Assembly: GCF_041435055.1 (NCBI RefSeq) | Contig: NZ_CP108002.1 | Location: forward strand, 2,914,001 to 2,978,000 | Origin: Streptomyces sp. NBC_00341 | GTDB taxonomy: Bacteria > Actinomycetota > Actinomycetes > Streptomycetales > Streptomycetaceae | Reading direction: 5' to 3' | Length of the DNA: 64,000 nucleotides | Shown here: in pieces, positions 17,406-25,271 of the stretch | Layout: every line of letters begins with the position of its first letter | Numbering within the stretch: the first letter of the stretch is position 1 | The notes under the pieces: model-generated | Seen by the model: only the letters and a program-made list of their open reading frames with translations | Database searches by the model: none | Told to the model about the DNA's origin: nothing | Position numbers and translations under genes: made by a program

Positions 17406-18695
17406 TCAGCGGCCCTCGACCGGGACGAAGTCGCGCAGGACCTCTCCGGTGTAGATCTGGCGCGGGCGGCCGATGCGGGAACCCGGCTCCTTGATCATCT
17501 CGTGCCACTGGGCGATCCAGCCCGGAAGCCGGCCGATCGCGAAGAGCACGGTGAACATCTCGCTCGGGAAGCCCATGGCCCGGTAGATGAGACCGGTGTA
17601 GAAGTCCACGTTGGGGTAGAGGTTGCGCGAGACGAAGTACTCGTCGGAGAGCGCGTGCTCCTCCAGCTTGAGCGCGATGTCGAGCAGCTCGTCGGACTTG
17701 CCGAGCGAGGAGAGCACATCGTGGGCCGCGGCCTTGATGATCTTGGCGCGCGGGTCGAAGGACTTGTACACCCGGTGGCCGAAGCCCATCAGGCGGACGC
17801 CGTCCTCCTTGTTCTTCACCTTGCTGATGAAGGAGTCGACGTCGCCGCCGTTGGCCTGGATGCCCTCGAGCATCTCCAGCACCGACTGGTTGGCGCCACC
17901 GTGCAGGGGGCCCCACAGCGCCGAGATACCGGCGGAGATCGAGGCGAACATGTTCGCCTGCGAGGAGCCGACCAGACGCACGGTGGAGGTCGAACAGTTC
18001 TGCTCGTGGTCCGCGTGCAGGATGAGCAGCTTCTCCAGCGCCGAGACGACGACCGGGTCCGGCACGTACTCCTGGGCCGGGACCGAGAAGGTCATGCGCA
18101 GGAAGTTCTCGACGTAACCGAGGTCGTTGCGCGGGTAGACGAACGGGTGACCGATCGACTTCTTGTACGCGTACGCCGCGATGGTCGGCAGCTTGGCCAG
18201 CAGCCGGATCGTCGAGAGGTGACGCTGCTCCTCGTCGAACGGGTTGTGGCTGTCCTGGTAGAACGTGGACAGCGCGCTGACGACCGAGGACAGCATGGCC
18301 ATCGGGTGGGCGTCGCGCGGGAAGCCGTCGAAGAACCGCTTGACGTCCTCGTGCAGCAGCGTGTGCTGAGTGATCTCGTTCTTGAAGGTCGACAGCTCGT
18401 CGACCTTCGGAAGCTCACCGTTGATGAGCGTGTACGCGACTTCGAGGAACGTCGATTGCTCGGCGAGCTGCTCGATCGGGAAGCCGCGGTACCGCAGGAT
18501 GCCCTGCTCGCCATCGAGGTAGGTGATGGCGGATTTATAAGCAGCGGTGTTGCCGTATCCGCTGTCCAGCGTCACCAGGCCGGTGTTCGCCCGGAGCTTC
18601 CCGATGTCGAAGCCCTTGTCGCCGACGGTGCTGTCGATCACCGGGTAGGTGTACTCGTCATCGCCGTACCGCAGTACTACAGAGTTGTCGCTCAC
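17406..18695 (-). CDS. gltA: Citrate synthase
   Basis: A 429-residue type II citrate synthase that condenses oxaloacetate and acetyl-CoA in the first step of the TCA cycle. Catalytic signatures are present: LILHADHEQNCSTSTVRLVG (first His), WGPLHGGANQSVLEML (second His), MGFGHRVYKSFDPRAKI (CoA and oxaloacetate binding) and YPNVDFYTGLIYRAMGFP (catalytic Asp). I choose the GTG at 18695 (VSDNSVVLRYGDDEYTYPV), the usual Streptomyces start; another in-frame GTG four codons upstream is possible. The gene follows recD2 on the same strand but is separated from it by a hairpin, so it probably has its own promoter in the 129-bp gap. Sometimes called citA in Streptomyces. Confidence 0.96.
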   Translation of the reverse strand: MSDNSVVLRYGDDEYTYPVIDSTVGDKGFDIGKLRANTGLVTLDSGYGNTAAYKSAITYLDGEQGILRYRGFPIEQLAEQSTFLEVAYTLINGELPKVDELSTFKNEITQHTLLHEDVKRFFDGFPRDAHPMAMLSSVVSALSTFYQDSHNPFDEEQRHLSTIRLLAKLPTIAAYAYKKSIGHPFVYPRNDLGYVENFLRMTFSVPAQEYVPDPVVVSALEKLLILHADHEQNCSTSTVRLVGSSQANMFASISAGISALWGPLHGGANQSVLEMLEGIQANGGDVDSFISKVKNKEDGVRLMGFGHRVYKSFDPRAKIIKAAAHDVLSSLGKSDELLDIALKLEEHALSDEYFVSRNLYPNVDFYTGLIYRAMGFPSEMFTVLFAIGRLPGWIAQWHEMIKEPGSRIGRPRQIYTGEVLRDFVPVEGR

Positions 18696-18802
18696 GTCAT
18701 CCCTCACCGACGTAGTGCCTCTTCTTCGAGGTTCCCTGACTGTCTCTACCCTCCCCCATTTGGCTCAGGAGAGTGCACTCGGGGTCGTCCATTGGACCTA
18801 CT

Positions 18803-18821
18803 CGCGGCACTGAGTGCCGCG
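18803..18821 (-). terminator. Hairpin after recD2
   Basis: CGCGGCAC (18803-18810) pairs perfectly with GTGCCGCG (18814-18821) around a 3-base loop, starting 3 bases past the recD2 stop. It probably separates recD2 transcription from citrate synthase. Confidence 0.65.
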
Positions 18822-18824
18822 AAC

Positions 18825-21155
18825 TTATTCATCCTGCCCCCTTGACTGCGGTTCCGGAAGACCTCCGTGATGTTTCCCACCGATTTGATCGATCATTTTT
18901 TCGGCAGATCCTCCTTCCACACCTCCCCGCAGCCGGTAATCCAGCGCTGTGCAACGCCTGCCTGCGGAAACCGTGCGGACCGCCTGCCCGATCGCCTGCC
19001 GCGAGCCGACCAGGACGACGAGCTTCTTCGCCCTCGTCACGGCCGTGTAGAGCAGGTTGCGCTGGAGCATCATCCAGGCGCTCTTCGTCACGGGGATGAC
19101 GACGGCCGGGTACTCGCTGCCCTGGGAACGGTGGATCGTCATGGCGTACGCGTGGGACAGCTCGTCCAGCTCGTCGAAGTCGTAACCGATCTCCTCGTCC
19201 TCGTCCGTGAGGACGGTCAGCCTCTGCTCGTCGGCGTCGAGGGCGGTGACCACGCCGACGGTGCCGTTGAAGACACCGTTCTCGCCCTTGTCGTAGTTGT
19301 TGCGGATCTGGGTGACCTTGTCGCCCACCCGGAACACCCGGCCGCCGAACCGCTTCTCGGGCAGATCGGGGCGGGCGGGCGTGATGGCCTGCTGGAGCAG
19401 ACCGTTGAGATGGCCCGCACCGGCCGGGCCGCGGTGCATCGGGGCGAGTACCTGCACGTCACGGCGGGGGTTCAGACCGAACTTCGCTGGGATGCGGCGG
19501 GCCGCGACATCGACCGCGAGCACCCCCGCGTCCTGGGTCTCGTCCTCCACGAAGAGGAAGAAATCGCTGAGCCCCTGGGTGAGCGGCGGGAGTCCGGAGT
19601 TGATCCGGTGGGCGTTGGTGACGACGCCGGACTGCTGGGCCTGGCGGAAGATGGTGGTCAGCCGGACCGCCGGGACGGGCCCGCCGTCGGCCAGCAGATC
19701 CCGCAGCACCTCCCCCGCGCCGACCGACGGCAGCTGGTCCACGTCCCCGACGAGCAGCAGATGGGCACCGGGTGCCACCGCCTTGACGAGCTTGTTGGCG
19801 AGCAGCAGATCGAGCATCGACGCCTCGTCCACGACGACCAGATCGGCGTCCAGCGGCCGGTCCCGGTCGTACGCCGCGTCGCCGCCCGGTTTCAGTTCGA
19901 GCAGCCGGTGCACGGTGGAGGCCTCGGCCCCCGTCAGCTCGGAGAGCCGCTTCGCCGCCCGCCCGGTCGGCGCGGCCAGCACCACCTTGGCCTTCTTGGC
20001 GCGCGCCAGCTCCACGATGGACCGGACGGTGAACGACTTCCCGCAGCCGGGCCCGCCCGTCAGCACCGCGACCTTCCGGCTGAGCGCGAGGCGCACCGCC
20101 GCCTCCTGCTCGGGCGCCAGAGTCGCGCCGGTACGGCCCGCGAGCCACTTCAGCGCCTTGTCCCAGTCCACGCCCCCGAAGGCCGGCATCCGCTCCTCCG
20201 GCGTCCGCAGCAGCCGCCGCACCTGGGCGGCGAGCGCGATCTCGGCCCGGTGGAAGGGCACCAGGTAGACGGCGGTGACCGGCTCGCCGCCCTCGGGCGA
20301 GGGCACCTTCTCCCGTACGACGCCCTCCGGGTCCTCGGCCAGTTCGGCGAGGCACTCGATGACAAGGCCGGTGTCCACCTGGAGCAGCTTCACCGCGTCC
20401 GCGATCAGCCGTTCCTCGGGCAGGAAGCAGTGGCCCTGGTCGGTGGACTGCGACAGCGCGTACTGGAGCCCGGCCTTGACCCGTTCCGGGCTGTCGTGCG
20501 GGATGCCGACCGCCTGGGCGATCTTGTCGGCGGTGAGGAAGCCGATGCCCCACACGTCGGCGGCCAGCCGGTAGGGCTCGTTCCGCACGACGGAGATCGA
20601 GGCGTCCTCGTACTTCTTGTAGATGCGGACGGCGATGGACGTCGAGACGCCGACGCCCTGGAGGAAGACCATGACCTCCTTGATCGCCTTCTGCTCCTCC
20701 CAGGCGGCGGCGATCATCTTCGTCCGCTTCGGTCCGAGCCCCGGCACCTCCACGAGCCGTTTCGGCTGCTGCTCGATGATGTCGAGGGTGTCGACGCCGA
20801 AGTGGGTGGTGATCCGGTCGGCCATGACGGGGCCGATGCCCTTGATGAGACCGGAGCCGAGGTAGCGGCGGATGCCCTGGATGGTGGCGGGGAGGATCGT
20901 CGTGTAGTTCTCGACGGTGAACTGCTTGCCGTACTGCGAGTGCGAGCCCCAACGCCCCTCCATCCGCAGCGACTCGCCGGGCTGCGCCCCGAGCAGCGAC
21001 CCGACGACGGTGAGCAGGTCGTTGCTCCCCCGCCCGGTGTCGACGCGCGCGACCGTGTACCCGTTCTCCTCGTTGGCGTACGTGATGCGCTCGAGTACGC
21101 CTTCCAGGACGGCCATGTTGGGCGTGGACGATGTCGTGGAGGACATGGTGGACAT
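18825..21155 (-). CDS. recD2: SF1B DNA helicase RecD2
   Basis: A 776-residue helicase of the RecD2 type (RecD-like but without RecB and RecC), a 5'-3' DNA helicase thought to act in repair and replication-fork processing. The N-terminal OB-like segment (VLERITYANEENGYTVARV) and tandem helix-hairpin-helix region (LVEVPGLGPKRTKMI) precede the motor. The motor has Walker A GGPGCGKSFTV near residue 368, Walker B LVVVDEASMLD, motif III LLLVGDVDQLPSVGAG, and the late motifs AMTIHRSQGSEYPAVVIP and YTAVTRAKKLVVLVG. I start at ATG 21155; an in-frame ATG at 21185 is equally open, and neither has a strong ribosome binding site, so a leaderless message is possible. Confidence 0.9.
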   Translation of the reverse strand: MSTMSSTTSSTPNMAVLEGVLERITYANEENGYTVARVDTGRGSNDLLTVVGSLLGAQPGESLRMEGRWGSHSQYGKQFTVENYTTILPATIQGIRRYLGSGLIKGIGPVMADRITTHFGVDTLDIIEQQPKRLVEVPGLGPKRTKMIAAAWEEQKAIKEVMVFLQGVGVSTSIAVRIYKKYEDASISVVRNEPYRLAADVWGIGFLTADKIAQAVGIPHDSPERVKAGLQYALSQSTDQGHCFLPEERLIADAVKLLQVDTGLVIECLAELAEDPEGVVREKVPSPEGGEPVTAVYLVPFHRAEIALAAQVRRLLRTPEERMPAFGGVDWDKALKWLAGRTGATLAPEQEAAVRLALSRKVAVLTGGPGCGKSFTVRSIVELARAKKAKVVLAAPTGRAAKRLSELTGAEASTVHRLLELKPGGDAAYDRDRPLDADLVVVDEASMLDLLLANKLVKAVAPGAHLLLVGDVDQLPSVGAGEVLRDLLADGGPVPAVRLTTIFRQAQQSGVVTNAHRINSGLPPLTQGLSDFFLFVEDETQDAGVLAVDVAARRIPAKFGLNPRRDVQVLAPMHRGPAGAGHLNGLLQQAITPARPDLPEKRFGGRVFRVGDKVTQIRNNYDKGENGVFNGTVGVVTALDADEQRLTVLTDEDEEIGYDFDELDELSHAYAMTIHRSQGSEYPAVVIPVTKSAWMMLQRNLLYTAVTRAKKLVVLVGSRQAIGQAVRTVSAGRRCTALDYRLRGGVEGGSAEKMIDQIGGKHHGGLPEPQSRGQDE

Positions 21156-21297
21156 GTCCGTGACGGTACCGGGCGGGGCTGACATCACGCGGTCCGGTAG
21201 CCGGCCGAAAGCCCTTCCGGGGAACCGGCGGTGCACGCCCTGCCGTCGGAGAGGGCAACGGAGTGGACCACGACGACGAAGTAGTGGGGGCTACGGC

Positions 21298-21888
21298 ATG
21301 GGTACGGGGGACGACGACGGCGAGGGCGACGCGAGCCTGGAGGAGAGTGCGCAGGAACTCCCGGAGGCGCCGATGAAACGGCCGACCGTCCAGGAGTTGC
21401 TGGTGATCTTCGGGACTCCCCTTGCGATCTGCGCTGTCGTGGCGCTGCCCTTCCGCTCGGCCCTGTACGTGCTCTTCGCGGGGAGGTCCGCGACGCTCGC
21501 CTCCGCATGGAGCTGCAGCGCGGGAACCGGTGTGACGGCGCCGGCCCCGTCCTGCGAAGCGTCGTGGGAGTTCCCCGACGGCAGCACCGGTGCCGGGACG
21601 GTCCACTCCGCGTCGGCCGGCTCCGGCGACACCGTGCTCGCGGCCGGCGACGGGGCCTACACCTCACTCGCCTCGGTGTGGAACTCCGCGTGGTTCTACT
21701 TCTTCCTCGTGGCGGTGTCGGTGGTGGCGACAGCGATCACCTGGATCAGCCACTACCGGCAGGACCAGCGGGAGCGGACGCGCCGGCTGCGGGAACCGTT
21801 CGAGTACGTCCCCGGATACCGGGCCTTCGCCGACGATCCGGACGAGACTCCGGAGGGCCGTGGGACGGAGAGCCACGACGGCCCGTAA
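21298..21888 (+). CDS. Hypothetical membrane protein with two transmembrane segments
   Basis: I do not recognise this 196-residue protein. It has an acidic N-terminus, a first hydrophobic helix LLVIFGTPLAICAVVALPF (about 36-54), an outside domain with two cysteines (WSCSAGTGVTAPAPSCE, likely a disulphide), a second helix WFYFFLVAVSVVATAITWI (about 131-149) and a charged cytoplasmic tail (HYRQDQRERTRRLREPFEYV). The ATG at 21298 is chosen because it starts just ahead of the acidic segment. Its stop codon lies inside the operator palindrome of the toxin-antitoxin genes that follow. Confidence 0.6.
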   Translation: MGTGDDDGEGDASLEESAQELPEAPMKRPTVQELLVIFGTPLAICAVVALPFRSALYVLFAGRSATLASAWSCSAGTGVTAPAPSCEASWEFPDGSTGAGTVHSASAGSGDTVLAAGDGAYTSLASVWNSAWFYFFLVAVSVVATAITWISHYRQDQRERTRRLREPFEYVPGYRAFADDPDETPEGRGTESHDGP

Positions 21889-21903
21889 CACTTGGTGTTA
21901 CGG
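21883..21903. promoter_or_regulatory. Perfect palindromic operator of the toxin-antitoxin pair
   Basis: CCGTAACAC (21883-21891) and GTGTTACGG (21895-21903) are exact mirror images around TTG. It lies 7 bases before the antitoxin ATG and includes the stop codon of the preceding gene. Autorepression by the antitoxin or the complex is the usual arrangement. Confidence 0.7.
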
Positions 21904-21910
21904 TGATGGC

Positions 21911-22210
21911 ATGGCAACCGAGCGCTTTTCGATCAGCATGTCGGCCGAGGTCCGCGACCGGATCAGAGAGCACGCCGCGGACGTCGGCCTCGATGTCTCC
22001 ACCTTCCTCACGATCGCCGCACAAGCACAAATGGACCAGCAGGACCGCGTCAGGAGGATCTTCAAGCCGTTCGAGGACGCCCGCGCGGAGGCCGAGGAAC
22101 AAGCGGGCACAGGTACCTGGGCGGGTGACGAGATCGAGTTGACCAAGGAAGAGCGGGCGGAGATCGCCGCTGTTCTCGGCCGGTCCGCCCACGATGAAGC
22201 CGCCGCGTGA
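21911..22210 (+). CDS. Antitoxin of a VapBC-like module
   Basis: A 99-residue protein, MATERFSISMSAEVRDRIRE and so on. The N-terminus looks like a ribbon-helix-helix domain: a short beta strand (RFSISMS), then helices AEVRDRIREHAADVGL and VSTFLTIAAQAQMDQ. The C-terminal half is acidic and Glu/Ala-rich, of the sort that wraps around a toxin. It ends by overlapping the PIN-domain gene as GTGA, so the two are co-translated. It should bind the palindrome just upstream and neutralise the toxin. No Shine-Dalgarno sequence is evident before the ATG; the operator occupies that place, and a leaderless message is possible. Confidence 0.75.
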   Translation: MATERFSISMSAEVRDRIREHAADVGLDVSTFLTIAAQAQMDQQDRVRRIFKPFEDARAEAEEQAGTGTWAGDEIELTKEERAEIAAVLGRSAHDEAAA

Positions 22211-22677
22211 AGGTCGTCGTCTACGACACCGGCATGCTGATGGCGCTGGTGAGTCAGGATCGTCGGGCACACACCTTGCACAAGGGTTTTGTCGCAGCCG
22301 GCGGACACCAGCCGATCGTCCCCGGCCCCGCCCTGTCGCAGGCATGGCGAACCAGCCCCAAGACCGCCTACGCGTGGAAGCGTCTTCTCGCCGACGTCGT
22401 CGTGTATCCCGGAGCCAGGACCCGCGTCACCACGGATCAGGTGCCTCGCTGCCTCCCTTGTGCGGGGGGAATGACCATCGAGGGCTGGAAGACCGTCGGG
22501 GACATGATCGGCACGGCCGCGCTCCCTCCCAAGAAGCGTCCTGATCCAGTGAATGCCCTGGCCGTCTTCGTCGCGGCAGCCCACGGCGGAGGCTCCGTGC
22601 TGACCTCGGACGCCGACGACATCGAGGCGTATGCCGCCACGCTAAGCGGAGTTGATGTGGCCGCCGTGCGCATCTGA
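22207..22677 (+). CDS. PIN-domain ribonuclease toxin, VapC-like
   Basis: A 156-residue PIN domain. The first strand VVVYDTGMLMALV carries D7. Later acidic residues are D113 in PDPVNALAVFVAAAH and D135, D137 and D138 in VLTSDADDIEAYA. These would hold the Mg or Mn ion of a VapC-type RNase. The second classical acidic residue, usually a Glu near position 40-45, is replaced here (GPALSQAWR), as in a divergent Streptomyces subgroup. An extra segment with two cysteines (RCLPCAGG, 81-88) is also present. The GTG start overlaps the antitoxin stop. The target RNA is unknown. Confidence 0.78.
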   Translation: MKVVVYDTGMLMALVSQDRRAHTLHKGFVAAGGHQPIVPGPALSQAWRTSPKTAYAWKRLLADVVVYPGARTRVTTDQVPRCLPCAGGMTIEGWKTVGDMIGTAALPPKKRPDPVNALAVFVAAAHGGGSVLTSDADDIEAYAATLSGVDVAAVRI

Positions 22678-22793
22678 CGCGCAAGTCCGTCCGCGACCAC
22701 CCGCCCCGCTCGCCCCGATACCGCACTGACCACGACACCTGCCTCAGGATCGCCGAGGAGTTCGGGGCGCAAGGCATCCGTATGCTCCCGGCC

Positions 22794-23624
22794 ATGAGAT
22801 TCTTCCGGCCGCGCGGCCGAAGCGACGCCGAACGCATGGTGGGAACGCCTGTGGGCGAGGCCCAGGCCCTGTACGAAGCAGGGCGTTACGCCGAGGCGGA
22901 GGCCGCTTCCCTCGCCGTGGCCCGGTCGCGGCCGCGCGACGACGAGTACGCGGCGGTGGCGCTGAACTTCGCCGCGCTCGCGGCGGGCGCCCAAGGTCGC
23001 CACGCCGAGTCACTCGCCACTTACGACGAAGCCCTGGCCGCTTTCAGCCGGGCGTTCGGAGCCGACCACTGGCTGACCCTGAAGCTGCGCTCGGACCGCG
23101 CCCAGCAAAGGATCTCGCTCGGACAGCACGCCGAATGCGAGGCAGAATGCAGGGCCATCGTCGAGGCCGCGAGCCGCGGTACCGGCCCGGAATGGTCAGT
23201 GCTGGCAGCGGCGGCCCGCAATGGGCTGATCTTCGCCCTCAACGCACAGGGACGTCACCAGGAGGCCGAGGCGCTCGCCCGCGAGTCCCTGGCCGACTAT
23301 CCCGAACGTAACCGGGCGGCTCTCGTCCTGCGACTCGGCCTGGCTCGCAGCCTCAATGGCCAAGCCCGCCACGAAGAGGCCCTCACCGAGGCACGCCGTT
23401 CCGGCAAGCTGTACCGCTCTCTGCCCGAACACCAGCGCACCCCGGATGTGGGTGCCGTTGAACTGGTCTCTGCTACAGCCCTGTTGGGATTGCTCCGTAC
23501 TACCGACGCCCGGCGTCAGGCCACAGCCGCTCACGACGCCTGCCTGGCCTCGTTCGGCCCGGACCACCGCCGCACCGTCGAAGCCCGAACGCTGCTCGAA
23601 CATATAGACGACACTCGGCCATAG
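22794..23624 (+). CDS. Tetratricopeptide-repeat protein
   Basis: A protein of about 276 residues built of helical TPR units: EAQALYEAGRYAEAEAASLA, ALAAGAQGRHAESLATYDEA, IFALNAQGRHQEAEALARES and SLNGQARHEEALTEARRSG all show the W/L-G-Y/H-A pattern at 34-40 residue spacing. No signal peptide, catalytic domain or DNA-binding domain is attached, so it is probably a cytosolic protein-protein adaptor, like the repeat halves of Streptomyces kinesin-light-chain-type proteins. An ATG at 22782 would add four residues. Start MRFFRPRG at 22794 is preferred, but no ribosome binding site decides. It stands alone after the toxin gene. Confidence 0.65.
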   Translation: MRFFRPRGRSDAERMVGTPVGEAQALYEAGRYAEAEAASLAVARSRPRDDEYAAVALNFAALAAGAQGRHAESLATYDEALAAFSRAFGADHWLTLKLRSDRAQQRISLGQHAECEAECRAIVEAASRGTGPEWSVLAAAARNGLIFALNAQGRHQEAEALARESLADYPERNRAALVLRLGLARSLNGQARHEEALTEARRSGKLYRSLPEHQRTPDVGAVELVSATALLGLLRTTDARRQATAAHDACLASFGPDHRRTVEARTLLEHIDDTRP

Positions 23625-23687
23625 GCGAACGCTGTTGATGGCCGGACTCGACCACGCCGGACCGGGAGCGGTGCCCCAGCCCGGCGG

Positions 23688-24338
23688 TCAGCCCGCCACC
23701 GCGGTGAGGGAGCGGTGGTGCTTCGGGGTCTCGATCTCGTCGATCAGCGCGACCGCGAGGTCCGCGTAGGAGAAGGACGGGGCGGCGTCGGCCATCACCT
23801 GCTCGCCGCCCGTCCGGTACCGACCGATGCGGGGGGCCTCGTCGTCGAGCAGCACGGGCGGCGGGGCGATGACGAGCCAGTCGATGCCGGTCTCGGCGGC
23901 GCGGAGCACGTCGAGTTCGGCGGAGTGCCCGAGGGAGAAGGCCCGCGCCTCCTCGGGGAAGCCGGGAGCGTCGTGGACGGCCACGCCGGGCGCGGTCTCC
24001 AGGACGGACCCGATGCCGATGAGCACCAGCCGGCCGACGCCCGCCCGCGCCAGCCCGTCCAGCAGGGCGTGCGCCGCGCTCACGTAGAAGTCCCGCGACG
24101 GCACGTCCATCCGGCCGGCCGCGCTGATCGCGGCGTCGTGCCCCGCCGCGGCCTCCGCGACACCGTCCGCCCGCGTGACATCACCGGCGACGACGCTGAC
24201 GCCGTCACCGGCCGGCCCCGTGTACGCGGCCACGTCCCGCACGACGGCCGTGACCTGATGCCCACGGGCGACGGCCTCCGCAACGGCCCGCCGCCCGGCC
24301 CGTCCACCGGCTCCGAAGACAATGATCCTGCTGCTCAT
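23688..24338 (-). CDS. NAD(P)H-binding SDR-family protein (NmrA/YesF-like)
   Basis: A 216-residue atypical short-chain dehydrogenase-type protein. The Rossmann fold starts at once with RIIVFGAGGRAGRRAVAEAV (GxxGxxG), followed by VTAVVRD, VVAGDVTRADGVAEA and DAAISAAG. The phrase AETGIDWLVIAPPPVLLDD near residue 150 is typical of small NAD(P)H-binding proteins described as NAD-dependent epimerase-like or YwnB-like. The substrate is unknown. It is divergent from an HxlR regulator with a 101-bp gap, and quinone- or redox-stress control of such pairs is common, so the HxlR protein is its likely regulator. Confidence 0.78.
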   Translation of the reverse strand: MSSRIIVFGAGGRAGRRAVAEAVARGHQVTAVVRDVAAYTGPAGDGVSVVAGDVTRADGVAEAAAGHDAAISAAGRMDVPSRDFYVSAAHALLDGLARAGVGRLVLIGIGSVLETAPGVAVHDAPGFPEEARAFSLGHSAELDVLRAAETGIDWLVIAPPPVLLDDEAPRIGRYRTGGEQVMADAAPSFSYADLAVALIDEIETPKHHRSLTAVAG

Positions 24339-24439
24339 GGAGATCCCCTCACCAAGGCCCGCGGACCGCCGGCCGATGGGGCGGACGCTAGCCCCGCACC
24401 CCGTGGTTTCCGCAACGATAGTTACGTACGCTCGCCAGG

Positions 24440-24850
24440 GTGAGCCAACCACTTGATCCCGAAATGTTCACCGGCTGCTCCCACACCACGTCGCCGTTCC
24501 GGATCGGCGGCAAATGGACCCCGAAGATCATCCGGTGCCTGGAGTCCGGCCCGCGGCGCTTCTCCGAACTGGAGGTCCCGCTGCGCGGCATCACGCCGAA
24601 GGTGCTGACGGAGACCCTGCGCTCGATGGAACGGGACGGCCTGATCACCCGCACCGTCGGAGCCGGGGTACCGCCCCGGGTGGACTACGAACTGAGCCCG
24701 CTCGGCCGTACGTTGCTCGACCCGATGGCCGCCTGCTGCGCGTGGGCGGCAGAGCATCTGCCGACACTCCTCGACGCGCGGGACGCCCACGGCTCCGCCG
24801 GCTCACCAGCCGTCGATGTCGAGGCCGGCCCCCGTCAGGCCCAGCCGTGA
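24440..24850 (+). CDS. HxlR-family winged-helix regulator
   Basis: A 136-residue HxlR-type protein. The signature of the family is clear: FRIGGKWTPKIIRCLESGPR, RFSELEVPLRGITPKVLTET (helix-turn-helix) and LRSMERDGLITRTV, then the wing PPRVDYELSPLGRTL. A cysteine-bearing stretch (MAACCAWAAEHL) follows and might sense oxidants or electrophiles. The GTG start is at 24440. The last 25 residues are low-complexity. The 3' end overlaps the convergent gene at 24803-25126 by 48 bp. The divergent NAD(P)H-binding gene is the probable target. Confidence 0.85.
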   Translation: MSQPLDPEMFTGCSHTTSPFRIGGKWTPKIIRCLESGPRRFSELEVPLRGITPKVLTETLRSMERDGLITRTVGAGVPPRVDYELSPLGRTLLDPMAACCAWAAEHLPTLLDARDAHGSAGSPAVDVEAGPRQAQP

Positions 24851-25126
24851 TCCCCGGCTCTCCGCGACCCGCATGGCAGTCCGGAGCGACTCGGTCAACC
24901 GGCTGGCGAGGAAGTGCAGTTCCACTCCGGTGGCCTTCCGGTCCGCCAGGAGCTCGGTCGCGTGCCCGATCAGATCACCCGCCATAGCGAGCTGGATGTT
25001 CTCGAAGCCGTCCGCCATCCGCGACACGTACCCGGTGCCGTCCCCGATGACGTAACACGGCTTGTCGTCCTGCCCCGTCCAGGGCAGCTGCCTGATCCCG
25101 GCGGCCTCGCGCCCGTTGTGCTTCAT
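24803..25126 (-). CDS. Hypothetical protein associated with the Scr1/DUF397 module
   Basis: A 107-residue cytosolic protein I know only as a conserved Streptomyces hypothetical. It begins MKHNGREAAGIRQLPWTGQD and has YVIGDGTGYVSRMADGFENI, then a helical part (MAGDLIGHATELLADRKATG and LASRLTESLRTAMRVAESRG). GAAGG precedes the ATG. It is divergent from the Scr1-type regulator at 25272, with an inverted repeat in the gap, so it may be controlled by that regulator. It runs 48 bp into the end of the HxlR gene. Confidence 0.6.
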   Translation of the reverse strand: MKHNGREAAGIRQLPWTGQDDKPCYVIGDGTGYVSRMADGFENIQLAMAGDLIGHATELLADRKATGVELHFLASRLTESLRTAMRVAESRGSRLGLTGAGLDIDGW

Positions 25127-25177
25127 GTCGACCTTCTTCTCCCGATTCCGATCCCGATGACGAGTTCAATGCTTTGT

Positions 25178-25216
25178 GTAGCGAACCCATCACAGAGTGG
25201 GGTCACGGATCGCTAC
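25178..25216. promoter_or_regulatory. Inverted repeat between the hypothetical gene and the Scr1-like regulator
   Basis: GTAGCGA (25178-25184) is mirrored by TCGCTAC (25210-25216). The site lies in the divergent promoter region at 25127-25271 and is a candidate for autoregulation. Confidence 0.4.
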
Positions 25217-25271
25217 GCTGCCAGGGGGTCGGGGATGACAGCGCGTCCGTCAAGACGGGGAGTCGGATCAC

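Noticed and set aside
16909..17916. Minus-strand open frames running from citrate synthase into the gap before copA
   Set aside because: They are in other phases of the citrate synthase gene and have no recognisable motifs or start signals. The gap part has no codon-position bias.
18693..18707. Citrate synthase start at GTG 18707
   Set aside because: In frame and possible, but the family normally starts at the SDNSVVLRYG segment, which matches the GTG at 18695.
21298..22677. The membrane-protein gene at 21298 as a third member of the toxin-antitoxin module
   Set aside because: It ends inside the operator, but its sequence has no TA-like features and its own start has no shared control element. 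The adjacency looks incidental.
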